Below are positions 1-12,440 of a DNA stretch of 64,000 bases, piece by piece. How positions within the stretch are numbered: the stretch's first letter is position 1; every line of letters begins with the position of its first letter. The stretch is from Spongospora subterranea f. sp. subterranea (lineage: Eukaryota > Endomyxa: Phytomyxea > Phytomyxea > Plasmodiophorida). The DNA lies in NCBI GenBank assembly GCA_049724395.1, contig JAUGWO010000069.1:62001-126000 (forward strand). The letters are read 5' to 3'. A model generated the notes under the pieces. The model was not told the origin of the DNA, did no database searches, and saw only the letters and a program-made list of their open reading frames with translations. Position numbers and translations under genes: made by a program.

Positions 1-93
1 GAATGATTGGAGATAATTATATTAAGACTGAAATCAGGATGGGCATGGTCAACAATACAGTACCATACTACTGGACAATAAAACGTAGATGTA

Positions 94-1577
94 TCAACCA
101 AAAAGTTGCGTTAGCACTGAAAATATGAGTTTGCGTTAGTAAAGAAAACAGGAAACAGCGCAATAATCTTACTATATTGGCTAGAACATTCAACAACACC
201 AATTCCACACCATTTTGTTCTGCTCAGCAGGTTCTTGCAATGACCCTACGATCGATGCACTTAATTGGATTCAAGTCAAGAATCTATGCTCCTACGGGAG
301 AATTTATCCAGCCATCAACTGCAGCTTTTGCAGCATCAGGGCCGCCCACCCTGATAACAATTATAATAAAACTGAGACAGCAATTACGAACATGTCGAAC
401 CTAGCAAGGTTTTCTGCAGCCATGTTAGATTTCATGGGATACATTGCCACTCTTTCTTTGAATCCGACGTGACTGAAAGCAACTTTTCCCGATGCCATAT
501 CACGAGAGTGATCCGCACCAATATCTGCTAGATATTGATGCCACTTGAGCGGAGGAAGGTTACGAGTTGCACGAAACTCATTAGTATATTGCAATGCTCG
601 CTCCCCAATTCCCTTTAGGATGTAATTGCTATTTGTTTCACGATCCCGTTGAGCATATCTACCTGAAAGATGATGTTAAACCAAAATAGCAAAGGAAAGG
701 GATATGGACCACCTATTCTGGCAATTCGCAACTCCTCTTCTGCATCTGCTTGCGCGAAATCGGCAATAGTGCCCACGCGTTTTCTTCCTTTAGAATGAAT
801 ATATGCTTGATGTTGCTTTTTCCTAATTTCTTTCATCTGTTTTGAGGCGGAAGAATTGACATTGATAATACCACGCCGGATGGTCCCAGTAAGACTCGGG
901 GTGGATCCAGATTTCTTTAAAGCCATATTTCGCTCATGTACAGCAGCCATTTCTTCGCGGGATAGTTTTTGATTTTTTTTTTGCACAACAGGCTTTGCTG
1001 CTGCATTGGTTCCGCATTAACGCAAAAACTTGCAATTTGCAAGTAGAGACAAAAATCGTACCTTGAGAGCGAGGAACTGCAGGAGGTGCAACAGGTTGTT
1101 TCGGTCCAGATGATGAGGAACTTGAAGGTCTTGACGCAACCGTTGGGACTGATGTAGACAATGCATCATCCCGCACTCCAGTTATTTCTTCACGTTGTGA
1201 GCGTATTTCTTCAAGAACTTGACTGGCGTTGAGAGGGTCTGAATCAAATGGGAACCCCATCCATACGTCATCACTTGACTGCGAATCGCCAAGGTCGATA
1301 AACTCCCAGCCACAAGCTGAAAACTGTATAATGCTGGATTGGAAGCACCAAGCAGAATTGCATTACCTTCAAGTGTCTCAACAGCACTGTCGAATTTAGT
1401 CAATTTCTCAAAGAGCGCCGGATTCGATAATCGAATCTGGTGATGCTCCACGTTTGCCCCCGATGAATTCAACATTAAGCGCTCCAAGACCTTTAACGCG
1501 TTTAATGCATCAGCGCCCCCAGCTTCAGCACAAAGATGGCGCAGGCAGGCGCGCAAAGACGGCATCATGGACGCCAT
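94..1577 (-). CDS. PUB domain + CAP (SCP/PR-1) domain fusion protein
   Basis: Seven exons can be joined without a frame break: 1577-1367, 1316-1062, 997-713, 662-401, 350-296, 245-173 and 116-94. Introns are 50-64 bp with GT-AG ends, and the last has a TACTAAC-like branch site. The N-terminus reads as a PUB domain (core HHQIRLSNPALFEKL and, across intron 1, ETLEACGWEFIDL), a fold that in PNGase and UBXD1 binds the p97/Cdc48 tail. A basic, Ser/Pro-rich linker follows. The C-terminus is a CAP domain of the YkwD/plant type (YTNEFRATRNLPPLKW, FSHVGFKERVA, then SPGHCKNLL and CGIGVVEC, ending near LTQLFG). No signal peptide is visible, so a cytosolic CAP protein is likely. The ATG at 1577 was chosen because an in-frame stop lies just upstream. 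Domain calls rest on motif recognition. The function of the combination is unknown. Confidence 0.75.
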
Positions 1578-1900
1578 TCCAACCAATCGCGTGTTTCACC
1601 CTTCGAATGAGCCACGGAATATCGCTATTCAACAACCGATGATCGTCGACCCCGTCGAATGCGCTTGTTTTGAGAGTGATGACAGTACGGTAGTTCAACC
1701 GATGATGTATTGAGGAGTTTCATTATTGTTACGATTCGTCATCACCAGTGACGCCGTCATCAAAGAGACCGCTGAACCTGTACACACGTGATAGCCCAAT
1801 CAGTCGAAACGTGAAACTGATGATGCACCACTGTATTGAGGGCGATAGAGGCCGCTGGTGACAATCGTCATCTCCTGAAGGTGCTCGTCACTCTATTTCG

Positions 1901-4900
1901 ATGCAGCCGGACCAAACAGCGGGTGTCGCTCGTGTCCATATCGAGGGGCAGGGCGGGCGAATATGGCCGCGGGCACCCTGCCCTTCGCCGTCAGGGCTCC
2001 TAACCGTGATATGCCCTGGGCTACGCGCTAGTATTTCAGTGCTCAAGTTTAATGATCGTGGAGATAAATTCACGCTTGGTGATACACGAGGAAATATATA
2101 CTTGTTTCATGCTCTACAAAATAGGTTGAACCCACAATTTCGTTTTCGAGTACTCCTTACGAACGATTCTTGGTTGCTCAGATTCTCTTTGGTTTGTCGG
2201 GCAGGAGCTTGTCCTTCAGCTATCGCTCCATCGCCTTCACCCTTATCAATTGTTGCCATCGCTTTTGACGATGGAACAATTAGAATTCTGGACACTGAGG
2301 GATCAAGCACTAGCGCAACACTAAGAGGTCATCGAGCAAAGGTGACTTTGGAAAACTTCATTGGGATTTGCCTATTAAGTTTTGATGTAAGGTTGTTTTC
2401 TTGTCCTTCCATCCAACTGGACAATTTCTGGCCAGCACGTCCAAAGATAGGGTAATTATTTGGGATGCGCGAGAATGGCGACGTATAAGAACACTAGAAA
2501 CTACGTCATCTCCACTTTTTCAGACGACTTACGGCCCGTCGGGTAAACCGTTTTCAGGTTCATTTTCCTCAAACTCAGTATCTTTTCCGATTCTAGGAGC
2601 CACAATTTTCACCAGCGTTACGGATGAAGGGATCATCGCTTGGGATTCCGTCAAATTTAAGATGCTATATCAGCTGGGCAAAACAAAGCTAGGTCGAAAT
2701 TCAAATCTGGAGGTCGATGCTACGTGCTTTGCCATCAACAGTGCCAATAAATATTTGATTGCCGGAGGCAACTCGCCTTATATATATCTGTGGAGCATCG
2801 ATATTCAATGGTTAAAAATCGCTAATTGTTACTGGGGTGTATCTAACTTTCCTTAGCTTATTGAGAATCGCTGTTATGCCCTCAACAGTTCGGCATTCGA
2901 TCCAAGTAAGGTTTTTGCCTGACGGTGAATGCGCCATGGTTCTGGGTGATGATGGAGTTTTACTTGTATTTAACGTTCTATCTTTGAAAGTCTTATTAAC
3001 CATCAAAGAATCTCATAAAGCCATTCAAGGCAGGACCATTGTTGTTCATTCTAGCATTGTCTTACCGCTTTGTTGTTAGGGTTTGAGATTAGTTCAGGTG
3101 GAAACTACTGTGCATGCTTGATGAGTGATGGGAGCGTATTTCTCTTTGACATGAACAGAGCCTTTGAGGAAGAAGCGCGACTTTTCAAACTTAAGATCAA
3201 GGTTACATCTGATCTCTTGCTATCAGTTTATCTAATCATAACAACAGGGAGGCGAATCTGAAGCGGACGCGATTGCCCGGCTGGGTTCATTACCTGTCTT
3301 CGATCAGAACACCATGGAAGAATTCACATCGCCTACAACAAAGGACTCTAAAATAATAGTAATTTGATAACAATGTAGTTTCCAAATCTAACGATATTGC
3401 ATAGTCGTCTGCCGATCAAAATCGGTTTTCAATAGAACAGTCTGACAATGATGAAGATGGGTACGATAAATCTCGTAAGGATAGTTCGAAATCGTACGCT
3501 GTCGTATCTCCTCTGCAGCTTCCATAAGTTAATACGTCTTTCAGAACCGACAGGTCAATGAACGATAGTGAATCCTCAGCGCTAACATCAAGAATTCAGA
3601 GTAAAAACAAACTAATGGATCCAGCTAAACTGAAATCATTACTGAGAGCTTATGGAGAGGTAACACTTACGTTGAAAGCGTCAATGGACAATAATGGTTT
3701 GACAGTATCCTGCTGAATATCGAAATGTTATTTGGAGATTTCTGCTTAGATTGCCTGAAAACCATGATCAGTTTGCATCGTTTGAACAAAAGGGTACACA
3801 CATCGCACTGAAGAATATCCATGAAAAGTTTCCGTTGCAAGACCGTCGCCTCTTCCGTCGATTAACCCAAGTGTTGTCAGCGATTTATCACTGGTAAATA
3901 ATGTCAAGATTCTCTACACTGAAAATTTCTGACATTGCTAAAGGTCTCCTATTTTTTCTGAAGTTGAGTTCTTACCAGCACTAGTATTTCCGTTCTTACG
4001 TCTATTCCCTTCCGACAACACAGTTTGCTTTGAGATCGTAATATCGATCCTGCTTAACTGGGGTCGCCACTGGTTTGAGTATTTTCCAAATCCGCCAATA
4101 TCTATGCTGAAGGAAATAGAAGACATTCTCCGATACCACGATTCCCCTCTCTTGGCCCATTTTATGGTTAGCGCATAGATATCCTGTGTATTTTCATTTG
4201 CCTCATTTTTTTTCCAGAGTTTAGGAGTCGAGGCATCTGATTATGCATGGCCTCTAATTCACACATTGTTCACAGAAGTCTTTACAAAAACAGATTGGTT
4301 GGTTTTCTTCGATCACTTGGTGTCGAATCGCCCATCATTTGCTCACTTCATGGTTGTCGCCTATCTTCGCCATTTCAGGGCATCGTTGATGACAATGCAA
4401 TCACATAAGTCGATACAATGTTACGATTTTTGTACCATATTTTTGATTAAGTCTTTTTTCAGGAGTATTGAAACATTTTTACGCCACTCAAATTCAAATG
4501 GAGCGAAGGTTGGGAAATTGATCCAGGAGGCATATGTTCTAAGGAAAAATACCCCTAAACATTTGCGGCCAGAAGAGGAGCCCTGGACTCCGATCAACTC
4601 AGGCTACTACCCAGGTATTAATGACTTGGACGCTATGTTTCACGCCTCAGTCAACTTTTACCAATCCAGAATTCTCGAACTACCCGAAATTTGTAGTGGA
4701 TTATCAGCTGAAAGAAAGGCAACGAATACAGCAGGACGTTGACGAAATTGAAAGTAAAAAGTTGACCCTAGAAGAGCTTCAGGTATGAAGGCCAATAATA
4801 TTACCATGCCAGTACACTCACTCGCTTTAGAAAAAGACTGAAGAACTTGAACGGGAGAGGACGTCGTGGCTACACCAGCTAGAATCCTTGCGCAATGCTG

Positions 4901-6967
4901 AAATTGAGAGAAGAGCGCGATGGGTACAAGAAGAAGATTCTAGAATGCGGGAGAGGCAGCGTTTGGATAGACAAGCTCTTTCCCGCAGAAAAGAACAGGT
5001 ATATCTCCTTCTCGTCATTGACAACAATACGTCATGTTTTCGGTAGATAGATGCAATGGCAGTTACTGTGCAAGCGAGACGTAGAGCGGAGCAGGATCAA
5101 AGAATGGCTGAAGAGAAACGAGCCCAAGATGAAGAATCACAAAGACGTTCCAGGGTTGAATACGAGCTTGACCAAAGGTTGGAGGAAGAAGCCCTTTTGA
5201 ACTTAGAATTCCAAATGAAGCAGACAATGATTCAGACCGAAACTGAACAACAACGTCAAGAAGAAAGCCAAAAACGACGGTGACTTCATCGGTTACTTTT
5301 TTGCAGTTTTCGCTGATCATTGTCCTAGGCAAATACTTGAGCAAAATAAGAAAGCTCGTGAATTAAAAATGGCGAAGTTAACCGAGCAGGTACACTTACG
5401 TTCGACAATCTCTCGATATAACCATAGCGGTTTTATAACAGTGGAAGATTGAAGACGAGGAAAGACGAATTCGCCAGCAAGTAATACAAGAGACTAAAGA
5501 CAGGATAAGCAAGTTTAATGTGGCCATGCAAGAACAGCAGATCATTGAAAATCTCACACTGCTTGACGAATTGGATCAAGAAATGGCCATTGCTCGTGTG
5601 GAAAGAGAACGACGAGATTGAGGCACCTGGCTCAAGAAGAGGTAGGCTAAGCAGTCAACGCTCTAACGGTGATGTCAACAAAATTGTAGCTCGAACGCGC
5701 GGTTGATATCGAAGAAGAACAACAAAAACGCACAGAGCTACTTAATCAAGAGGAAAAGAGAGGCAAATTGGAGCTTCTTGAACAGGAACGTCGCTGGAGA
5801 GAAAGGGTATACAAGATGGGCACCATTGATTTTCTAGTCACGATTGTCGCAGGTTGCGCTCGAGCGAGAGCAAATTTTGAAAGCTGAGAAAAGCCGAGCT
5901 GCTTTAGAAGTTGAGAAGCGGGCGCAGCGCCTTCAACAAATGGAGCGCGAACAGCGGCAACGTATTTTCCAAGAGGAATTAAGAAAACGGCATCTTCAAG
6001 AAAAAAACAAACTAATCGAAGAAGAAAAAGAAATGGAGACTGTGCTACTAAGCGTTGATGATGAAGCACGCCGAAGTCGTCAACTTGAGCTAGAGATGAA
6101 GTGGAAAGATGAGCAAATGCAGGAACAGATGGCATTTCAAAAGATTCTCAAAGAAGCCGAATCCCAGGTATCTTGGCTATTTGTGATAGGACGGCCCCGT
6201 GACGTAGGATTTAGATAATTGAAGATGAGAGAAAACGATATGCTGGCCTTCAAGATCAAATGCGCCTCAAGTTTCAACATGAAGAGGAAGAAATAGAAAA
6301 AGAGCATCGGGCAGCACTGAGCGAGCTGGTGTCGAACAGGGAAAAAACGTTTGCAGCGAAAAATGTGCAGTGGCGTAACTCCGTTAGAAGTGAAAATAAC
6401 CGAGCTGCTGAGGCGGAGTACAAAGTATGGCATTTGAGTTGAAAGTTTCAGTTGATTGAATTGTTTTCAGGCGAACATGGAGAAACATCGTCAGAGTAAA
6501 CAGTCGTTCCAAACCGTAAAGTTGGAAGCAGAGTTACGGGCTAACGAGCCCTCATTACCCTCAAGTCTGGACTCCAAGAGTGTTGGAAGTAACTTTCTTA
6601 AAAGACTGTAATTCTGTCGCTTATGAAGGCATTCAGGTTTAAGGGCCGAGTTCCAAGATCTGATTGGGAAACAGAATGATGCCATCGGGCATAAGCAACA
6701 AGCCGGCGAAGAAGTACTAGTTCGCCCAGAAATCTCTGAACAAACGCTTGACGAGCAGGCCGAAAATGTTCTTCAACAACACCAACAATTTCGAATATCG
6801 TCGCTTCAAGTTCCAGTATCACGTGAGTTGCAGCAATAAATAAATTAATATAGGTATGCAATAACTTTGCGTAAGATTTGCTCTTACAAGATCAAAACCA
6901 GTACTATGAAAGTGATGATCTGAGATCGCTGGGTTGCGTTTATATACAATCAGGAAAATCGCAATGA
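1901..6967 (+). CDS. TBC1D31: TBC1D31 (WDR67)-like centriolar-satellite protein: WD40 + TBC + coiled coil
   Basis: A many-exon gene. The N-terminal part gives WD40 blades (e.g. SVLKFNDRGDKFTLGD around 2040 and HPTGQFLASTSKDRVIIWD around 2410). The middle carries the diagnostic TBC region: FEQKGTHIALKNIHEKF near 3780, LLNWGRHWFEYFPNPPIS near 4050 and VFTKTDWLVFFDHLVSN near 4275. From about 4690 to 6830 there is a long Glu/Arg/Gln coiled coil split by introns. This order matches animal TBC1D31, which sits at centriolar satellites and promotes ciliogenesis with OFD1. The start ATG at 1901 leads into GRIWPRAPCPS, which resembles the family N-terminus. The 3' end is least certain. The best final exon reads DQNQYYESDDLRSLG and stops at 6965-6967, overlapping the ATG of the next gene. 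Not every splice site was resolved. Confidence 0.85.
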
Positions 6968-7566
6968 GCTCCACTTCATCGTTCGCCATTGATGAAGTGT
7001 TCGGAATTATTGACAGCTCCGCTACAGGGCGTATTGATGCCGACAGTAATAGGCAAATTCGAAAGTGTTATTTTATCATACTAAAGTCAAAATCAGACCT
7101 TGTACCGATTCTTACCCGTGCTGGGCTCAGCACCAATCGGAAGGCTGCTCATGAAATGCTCGGAAATAGCTTTGGCGTTAGCTCATTGACTCCAGTGGCG
7201 TTCAAGAGGATATTAGAACATCCAACAACTATTGAGGTAAGAGAGCTGAAACGAAACAGCTAAATTTCATATTTCCGTATAGGCAGAACAAGATACAGAG
7301 GCAGCGGAGCTTTTATGGGCGTTTCAACAGGTAACCATTCTCCACAGAACGACCGTTTTTAAAGTTCACAATAGACTTGCATACCGAATTCGGAATACAT
7401 GAGGGTGTCAACATTGCGACATTTTCTGAAATTGTTTAAGATCGAAATACCGGATGCTCAATTCGATCGGATTTTTGCTGGTCTTCATATCGAAGCAAAT
7501 GGAACAATCGAATATAGGGAACTGATTAATCATATTTTATCAAATCGAAGTTATCTGAGACGTTGA
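6964..7566 (+). CDS. Small EF-hand-like protein (may be the C-terminus of the preceding gene)
   Basis: Begins MSSTSSFAIDEVFGIIDSS with a degenerate EF-loop (DSSATGRIDADS), then LVPILTRAGLSTNRKAAHE. Two GT-AG introns (about 7237-7283 and 7331-7373) lead to a calmodulin/centrin-like ending that includes LRHFLKLFKIEIPDAQFDRI and GTIEYRELINHIL, stop 7564-7566. The loops lack several consensus calcium ligands, so calcium binding is doubtful. The ATG overlaps the stop of TBC1D31 (ATGA). Such an overlap is unusual in a nuclear genome, so this may instead be a 3' exon of TBC1D31 joined by a splice I could not place. Known TBC1D31 proteins do not, as far as I recall, end in EF-hands. Confidence 0.5.
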
Positions 7567-7661
7567 TAGCGATTACGTATAATACATACCGCGCATAAAC
7601 TATAAAAGAGCATTTCTTGAAATGACTTTGACGTTCCCTTACTTGTGAGAATTGCACACGT

Positions 7662-9140
7662 TCAGACAGATGCCGTGTTGATAGTTATAGAGGAGTGATG
7701 AATCGGTGGCTCAACTTTCTCCTTCACGTACGTATTTCCTTTAGAGGCGCCTGAAGCTACGCTCAAATTGTACATCAAGATACCAAACATTGCAATGCAG
7801 ACTCCAATTATATTGAACAACTGAACAGGATTGCCGAATAATATAAACGAAGAACAGATAATTATTAATCTTCTGAACACGTCTGCAATTGAGTACCCTA
7901 AAAAGCATTTCATAAGCGTAACGAGCTCGTTCAAAAGCAGCGAAATTACTACCAAGGGAGCCGAGCACAGCAATTACAGCATAACTGAGGCGGAGCTCAG
8001 CGAAATAATTGAGTCCACCCAAAGCAAAAAGAATTATTGGGTGAAGGACACCATCATATATTGGAGACTCCGCTGTCCTACCACCGATATCGCTCAAGAA
8101 GGATACCATGCTGATGGAGTAGATTACGCCTAAAAACATAGAAGATATTCCTGCTGTGAACACTTGCAATTGCATTGGCGTAACAATTTGCTGAATCAGT
8201 ATGCTCTTGGCATGCAGATTGAAAAAGGTTTGATTGAACGCTGAAATGAGTCCCAACAGAAATCCGAGAGGATGGAATCCTAGTTCTGTTGAAATTCAGA
8301 TATATCTACAAAACAGCATGCATCTATCTTTACCTGTTGCTGATGCAATGGCAACCCCACCAACGATTGGAATCAATGATATTTTTGTTAATAATGAGAA
8401 CTTCTGTTTGTACAGCAACCAGCAAACAATGCATGTCCAAAAAGGGACTGAAAAGTTTTGTCAATACATTGACAGATTAAACGGCAAAAATACGTACTTG
8501 TGGCTTTGATTGTGTTTAGAAATGATACTGGAATATAAGACATGGCGGAATTATAGGCAACACTCATGCACGTCATTGCAAAGCCTAGAGGAATAACAAA
8601 TCCAAATTGTATCCTGATACTGCGTTTTGGCAATTCTTTAACGGCGGTAAGGCCGCCTATGGAACGGGAAGCCAGCAAAATTGCAGACTACAAGAATTGG
8701 CGATTGTCAGGATATCAAAAAAGAAGCACTAATTACTACTAAAAACGTACCCCAGCAAACAAAACGAATATTTGTTGGAACAATGATAACGCTATAGCGC
8801 TACCCAAATACTCGAGCAGAACCTATTCGTCCAGTTCAGAATGTGTTCAACATATACTGCGAGGGTTACGAACTACCAACATAGTTTAATTTTGCTGCGA
8901 TAATGCTAGAAGAATACCACATGGCAATTAGCAAGACATTCGATGAATACTAAATCAGCGTAAGTCCCCATACAAGCCATCGTGATGCTAGAATGAACAT
9001 ACCGCCTCAGCAAGATTCTGTGTCGGCGACGCCAAAGCGGATGGTGATCTATCATGATTGGATGGGAACGCCTGATCGATCACAGGCCGGCGTAGAAATC
9101 CTTCTAGAACCACATCGGTCGTGGGAGGCGAATCGATCAT
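7662..9140 (-). CDS. Drug/metabolite-transporter superfamily protein (TPT / SLC35-type nucleotide-sugar or phosphate-sugar transporter)
   Basis: Multi-exon membrane protein. Exon 1 encodes a hydrophilic head (MIDSPPTTDVVLEGFLRR, ATG at 9140). An intron ending TTTAG leads to the first helix (NVLLIAMWYSSSIIAAKL). Later exons contain GFVIPLGFAMTCMSVAYNSA with SYIPVSFLNTIKATS, then GLISAFNQTFFNLHAKSIL, and a final helix IIGVCIAMFGILMYNLSV before a short polar tail. The LNTIKATS segment and the last helix are typical of the triose-phosphate-translocator subgroup, usually located in Golgi, ER or plastid envelope. Substrate cannot be inferred. It is divergent to MLH1, with about 470 bp between their starts. 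Confidence 0.75.
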
Positions 9141-9615
9141 CGACACATTCCTCTGGCTAGTTAATATGGCTGAACTAATCGACACTGAAACTATAAGTAC
9201 AAGCGATACACGATACCAGTAATATGGAACGGGGGGATAAGCACAGTACAACAGCCCATCATGTCTGCGAGACCACAGGCAGATTGGACTCACTCGATCT
9301 AAAAATGGACTTCCATGATGCGCTTGCTGTCCTGTCCCATAAACCGGGATGAAACGTAACAGCTGTGAAAATCGACATTCAACGCCAAACTTTCATAACG
9401 GCACCGTCATTGAAGATTCGTTACTGTCTGGTGTCAGTGTATCGTTTTTGGTATTTGTGTTAAAGTGTTATCGTTATTAGCGGATGTGATTGTTGATTTC
9501 ACTATAGTATTGATTATGCGCATCGTCAGTCATTCTGCATCGTCCGCGATTATAGACTGTGCTCGCGCATCGTCCCGTTGTCGTCGCCGGCGCTCTTCGA
9601 CCAGCTGGATACATA

Positions 9616-12241
9616 ATGTCGATGCCGCACCAAATACAACGATTGACCGAAACGGTTGTTAATCGGATCGCTGCAGGCGAAGTCATCCAAAGGCCATCAG
9701 CCGCCATTAAAGAATGTACTATGATTGTGTATCCAATCGCTCACAAATCATATGAATACGATATGTTAAGTATTAGAAAACAGTATTGATGCAGGCGCTT
9801 CGCGAATAACGATCGTGATGGGAAATTCAGGCGAGTCTCTAGCATTTGCACCAGCAATAGTTTTTTTGATGTTCTTTTTCAGGACTCAAGTTCATGTCCA
9901 TTACAGATAATGGCCATGGAATCAGGAGTGTGAGACGCGAATTTATAACAAACAACTGTATCAGCTTAGTATTGCTCAGGATGATTTTCCTATTGTCTGC
10001 GAAAGGTTCACCACCAGCAAATTACGGGAGTACAAAGATTTGGAGTCTATTAGAACGTTTGGGTTTCGTGGAGAAGCCTTGGCGTCTATCAGTCATGTCG
10101 CTCACATGACAATTATCTCGAAAACGTCTGAAGCAGCTACTGCGTATAAGGCCAGCTTTCTGGATGGAAAAATGTGTGAAGCTCAACCAGCGCCGTGCGC
10201 TGGTCTTCAAGGAACACAAATCGTCGTGGAAGACCTATTCTACAACATAGTACGTGATTTTATATCCTCACATATTGATTCTGATTTTATTGTTTCCTTC
10301 AGCCAATGCGTTTAAACGCTTTAAAAAATCTATTGGACGAGTATAATCGATCTGTTACCGCGCTCACATACTTTGCTGTCCATTTTGACACCATCGGCTT
10401 CACCTTGAAAAAGCAAGCTCGCCAAAGGTCTGACATCAACACTGCCGGAAAAGGAAGTAGAAAAGATGTTATCAGATCCCTGTTTGGGCAGGTTCGGCAG
10501 TATTCAATGTACTACTCGATGTTCATATTGTTCTCAGCCTGTGGCGACAGAGTTAATTCCACTTTCGGGATCTGAATCGAATTCTCGTTACACCCTGGAT
10601 ATTGATGGGCTCATCACCAGCCCCAATTACAGCGGAAAATCTTTGGTTTTTATGCTCTTTGTCAATAATCGGCTCGTTGAATGCAGTTCAATACGTAAAC
10701 GAGTAGAAGCGATATATGCAACGTATCTGCCAAAAGGTGCACATCCGTTTGTGTATTTCCACGTACAAGTTGCGGTAAAACGGGTTTTGTTTCAATTTGC
10801 CGGAAAACCTTTTCATACTGTTTAGCCACATACTGTTGATGTTAACGTGCACCCGACCAAACGGGAAGTGGGATTGCTGCACGAGACCGAAATTGGAGAT
10901 CATCTTGAGCAATGGCTCCACTCGTCCCTCTCGACAGTCAATTCCAGCAGGACCTTTTCAGTATTGACGATTGCTGCTGATGCCACTCCTCAGGCTGGTG
11001 CAGAAGAAGGTATTTTTGATGCATAATATTGCAGACGGATTCCCTAGTTACACGGTCGCAGATCATTTCCGGAAGTTGGCGACAAAAGAGTCGCTTACCA
11101 AAACGACCCCTTCGCGCATCCAACAAGCTGCATCTTCGCAATCGTCTACACCATTTGTTACCCCAAGTCGTGCGATTCGGACAGATCATCTGAATCCTGC
11201 CGGTCGATTGTCTGCGTACTTACAGCACCCGAACATGAAGACCCTGAGTAACTCAACACCTCGAACTCCTGCTGTGGCGACAAGTCAAAAATCTTGTAAT
11301 CTGACAAGCGTGCAGAATCTTTTGGATCAGGTTGAGGTCAATTTGCATTATCTGGATAACTGCATATTCAAATCATATGAACAGATTGAATCGCAATCAA
11401 GCTCGGTTTTTCAAAGTCTTTTCAAAGAGCACGTTTTTGTCGGTTGCATTGATGATCATCTGTCATTGATTCAACATAACACGAAGCTTTATCTTGTTAA
11501 CGTACAAGCTATTAGGTGTGAACTTTACTAAGCTCGTACACTGTATGTTCACTCATAGTGCATAGCAATTTTCTAGTTTATGAACAATGCTTTCGTAACT
11601 TTGGTGCTCATAGACGCTACCGTCTCCGAGCGGATCCTGCTGTAACGATCCTTGGATTATGTCAATTAGCATTGAATGATGCTAATTCTGGATGGAAAGC
11701 GGAGGATGGAGATCGCGACGAAATTGCCCGCCATATCAGTGAATTATTCACAGACCAACGTGAAATGCTCAAGGAATACTTCTCCATTGTTATCTCCGGA
11801 ACCGGAGAGCTACTGGCACTCCCTCAGGTTGGACTTCAATGCTTTTCATCAAGTTCTTATATGTTCATTCAGATTATTCCCAAATACGTGCCCCCGTTAG
11901 CGATGTTGCCTATGTTTATCCTACGATGTGGATCGGAAGTAAGATTTGCCCTCACAGTTCCCTACGTCAATTTATACGCTAATAAGGTCGATTGGAAGAC
12001 TGAAGAGCGTTGTTTCAATGGAATTGCTCGTGAACTGGGATTACTTTATCAAACTAATCCTGGTATGTATTTAAATCCCACTGTTGACGAGACACAGCCA
12101 TCTCTGCAGTGGACAATTGAGCACATAATATTTTCTGCTACCAGGACCGCGTTCCACCCTCCCAAATCGTTTTTCAGTAATGGATCTGTTATCGAAATTG
12201 CCTCGTGCGAAAACTTATATAAAGTATTTGAGCGCTGTTGA
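9616..12241 (+). CDS. MLH1: DNA mismatch repair protein MLH1
   Basis: GHKL ATPase of the MutL family, which couples mismatch recognition to strand excision and acts in meiotic crossovers. Seen: N-terminal [20 protein letters not shown], ATPase motif I (across a 55-bp intron) [13 protein letters not shown], motif [10 protein letters not shown], motif [22 protein letters not shown]. The C-terminal half carries [41 protein letters not shown] and the invariant terminal FERC (stop at 12241). That FERC ending separates MLH1 from PMS1/PMS2. The ATG at 9616 gives [10 protein letters not shown]; the ATG at 9622 is an alternative. Several introns of 40-90 bp remain approximate. Length (about 700 residues) suits the family. 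Confidence 0.95.
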
Positions 12242-12440
12242 TTTCCTGTGCTCAATCTGTGTTTACTTCACTTTATGAATTTGCCATGATAATTATTCAC
12301 ATGTTTTTTTTCTATAAGGGGACCGGTTACACACGTGGAGTACCTCGAATCAATCTCTATCGATAAGTTCAAGGACCTTGTATTATCGACCAGGTTGTTG
12401 TCCGCCCTCAAGTCGACCCGTTTAGTCTCTTAGATTGCAC

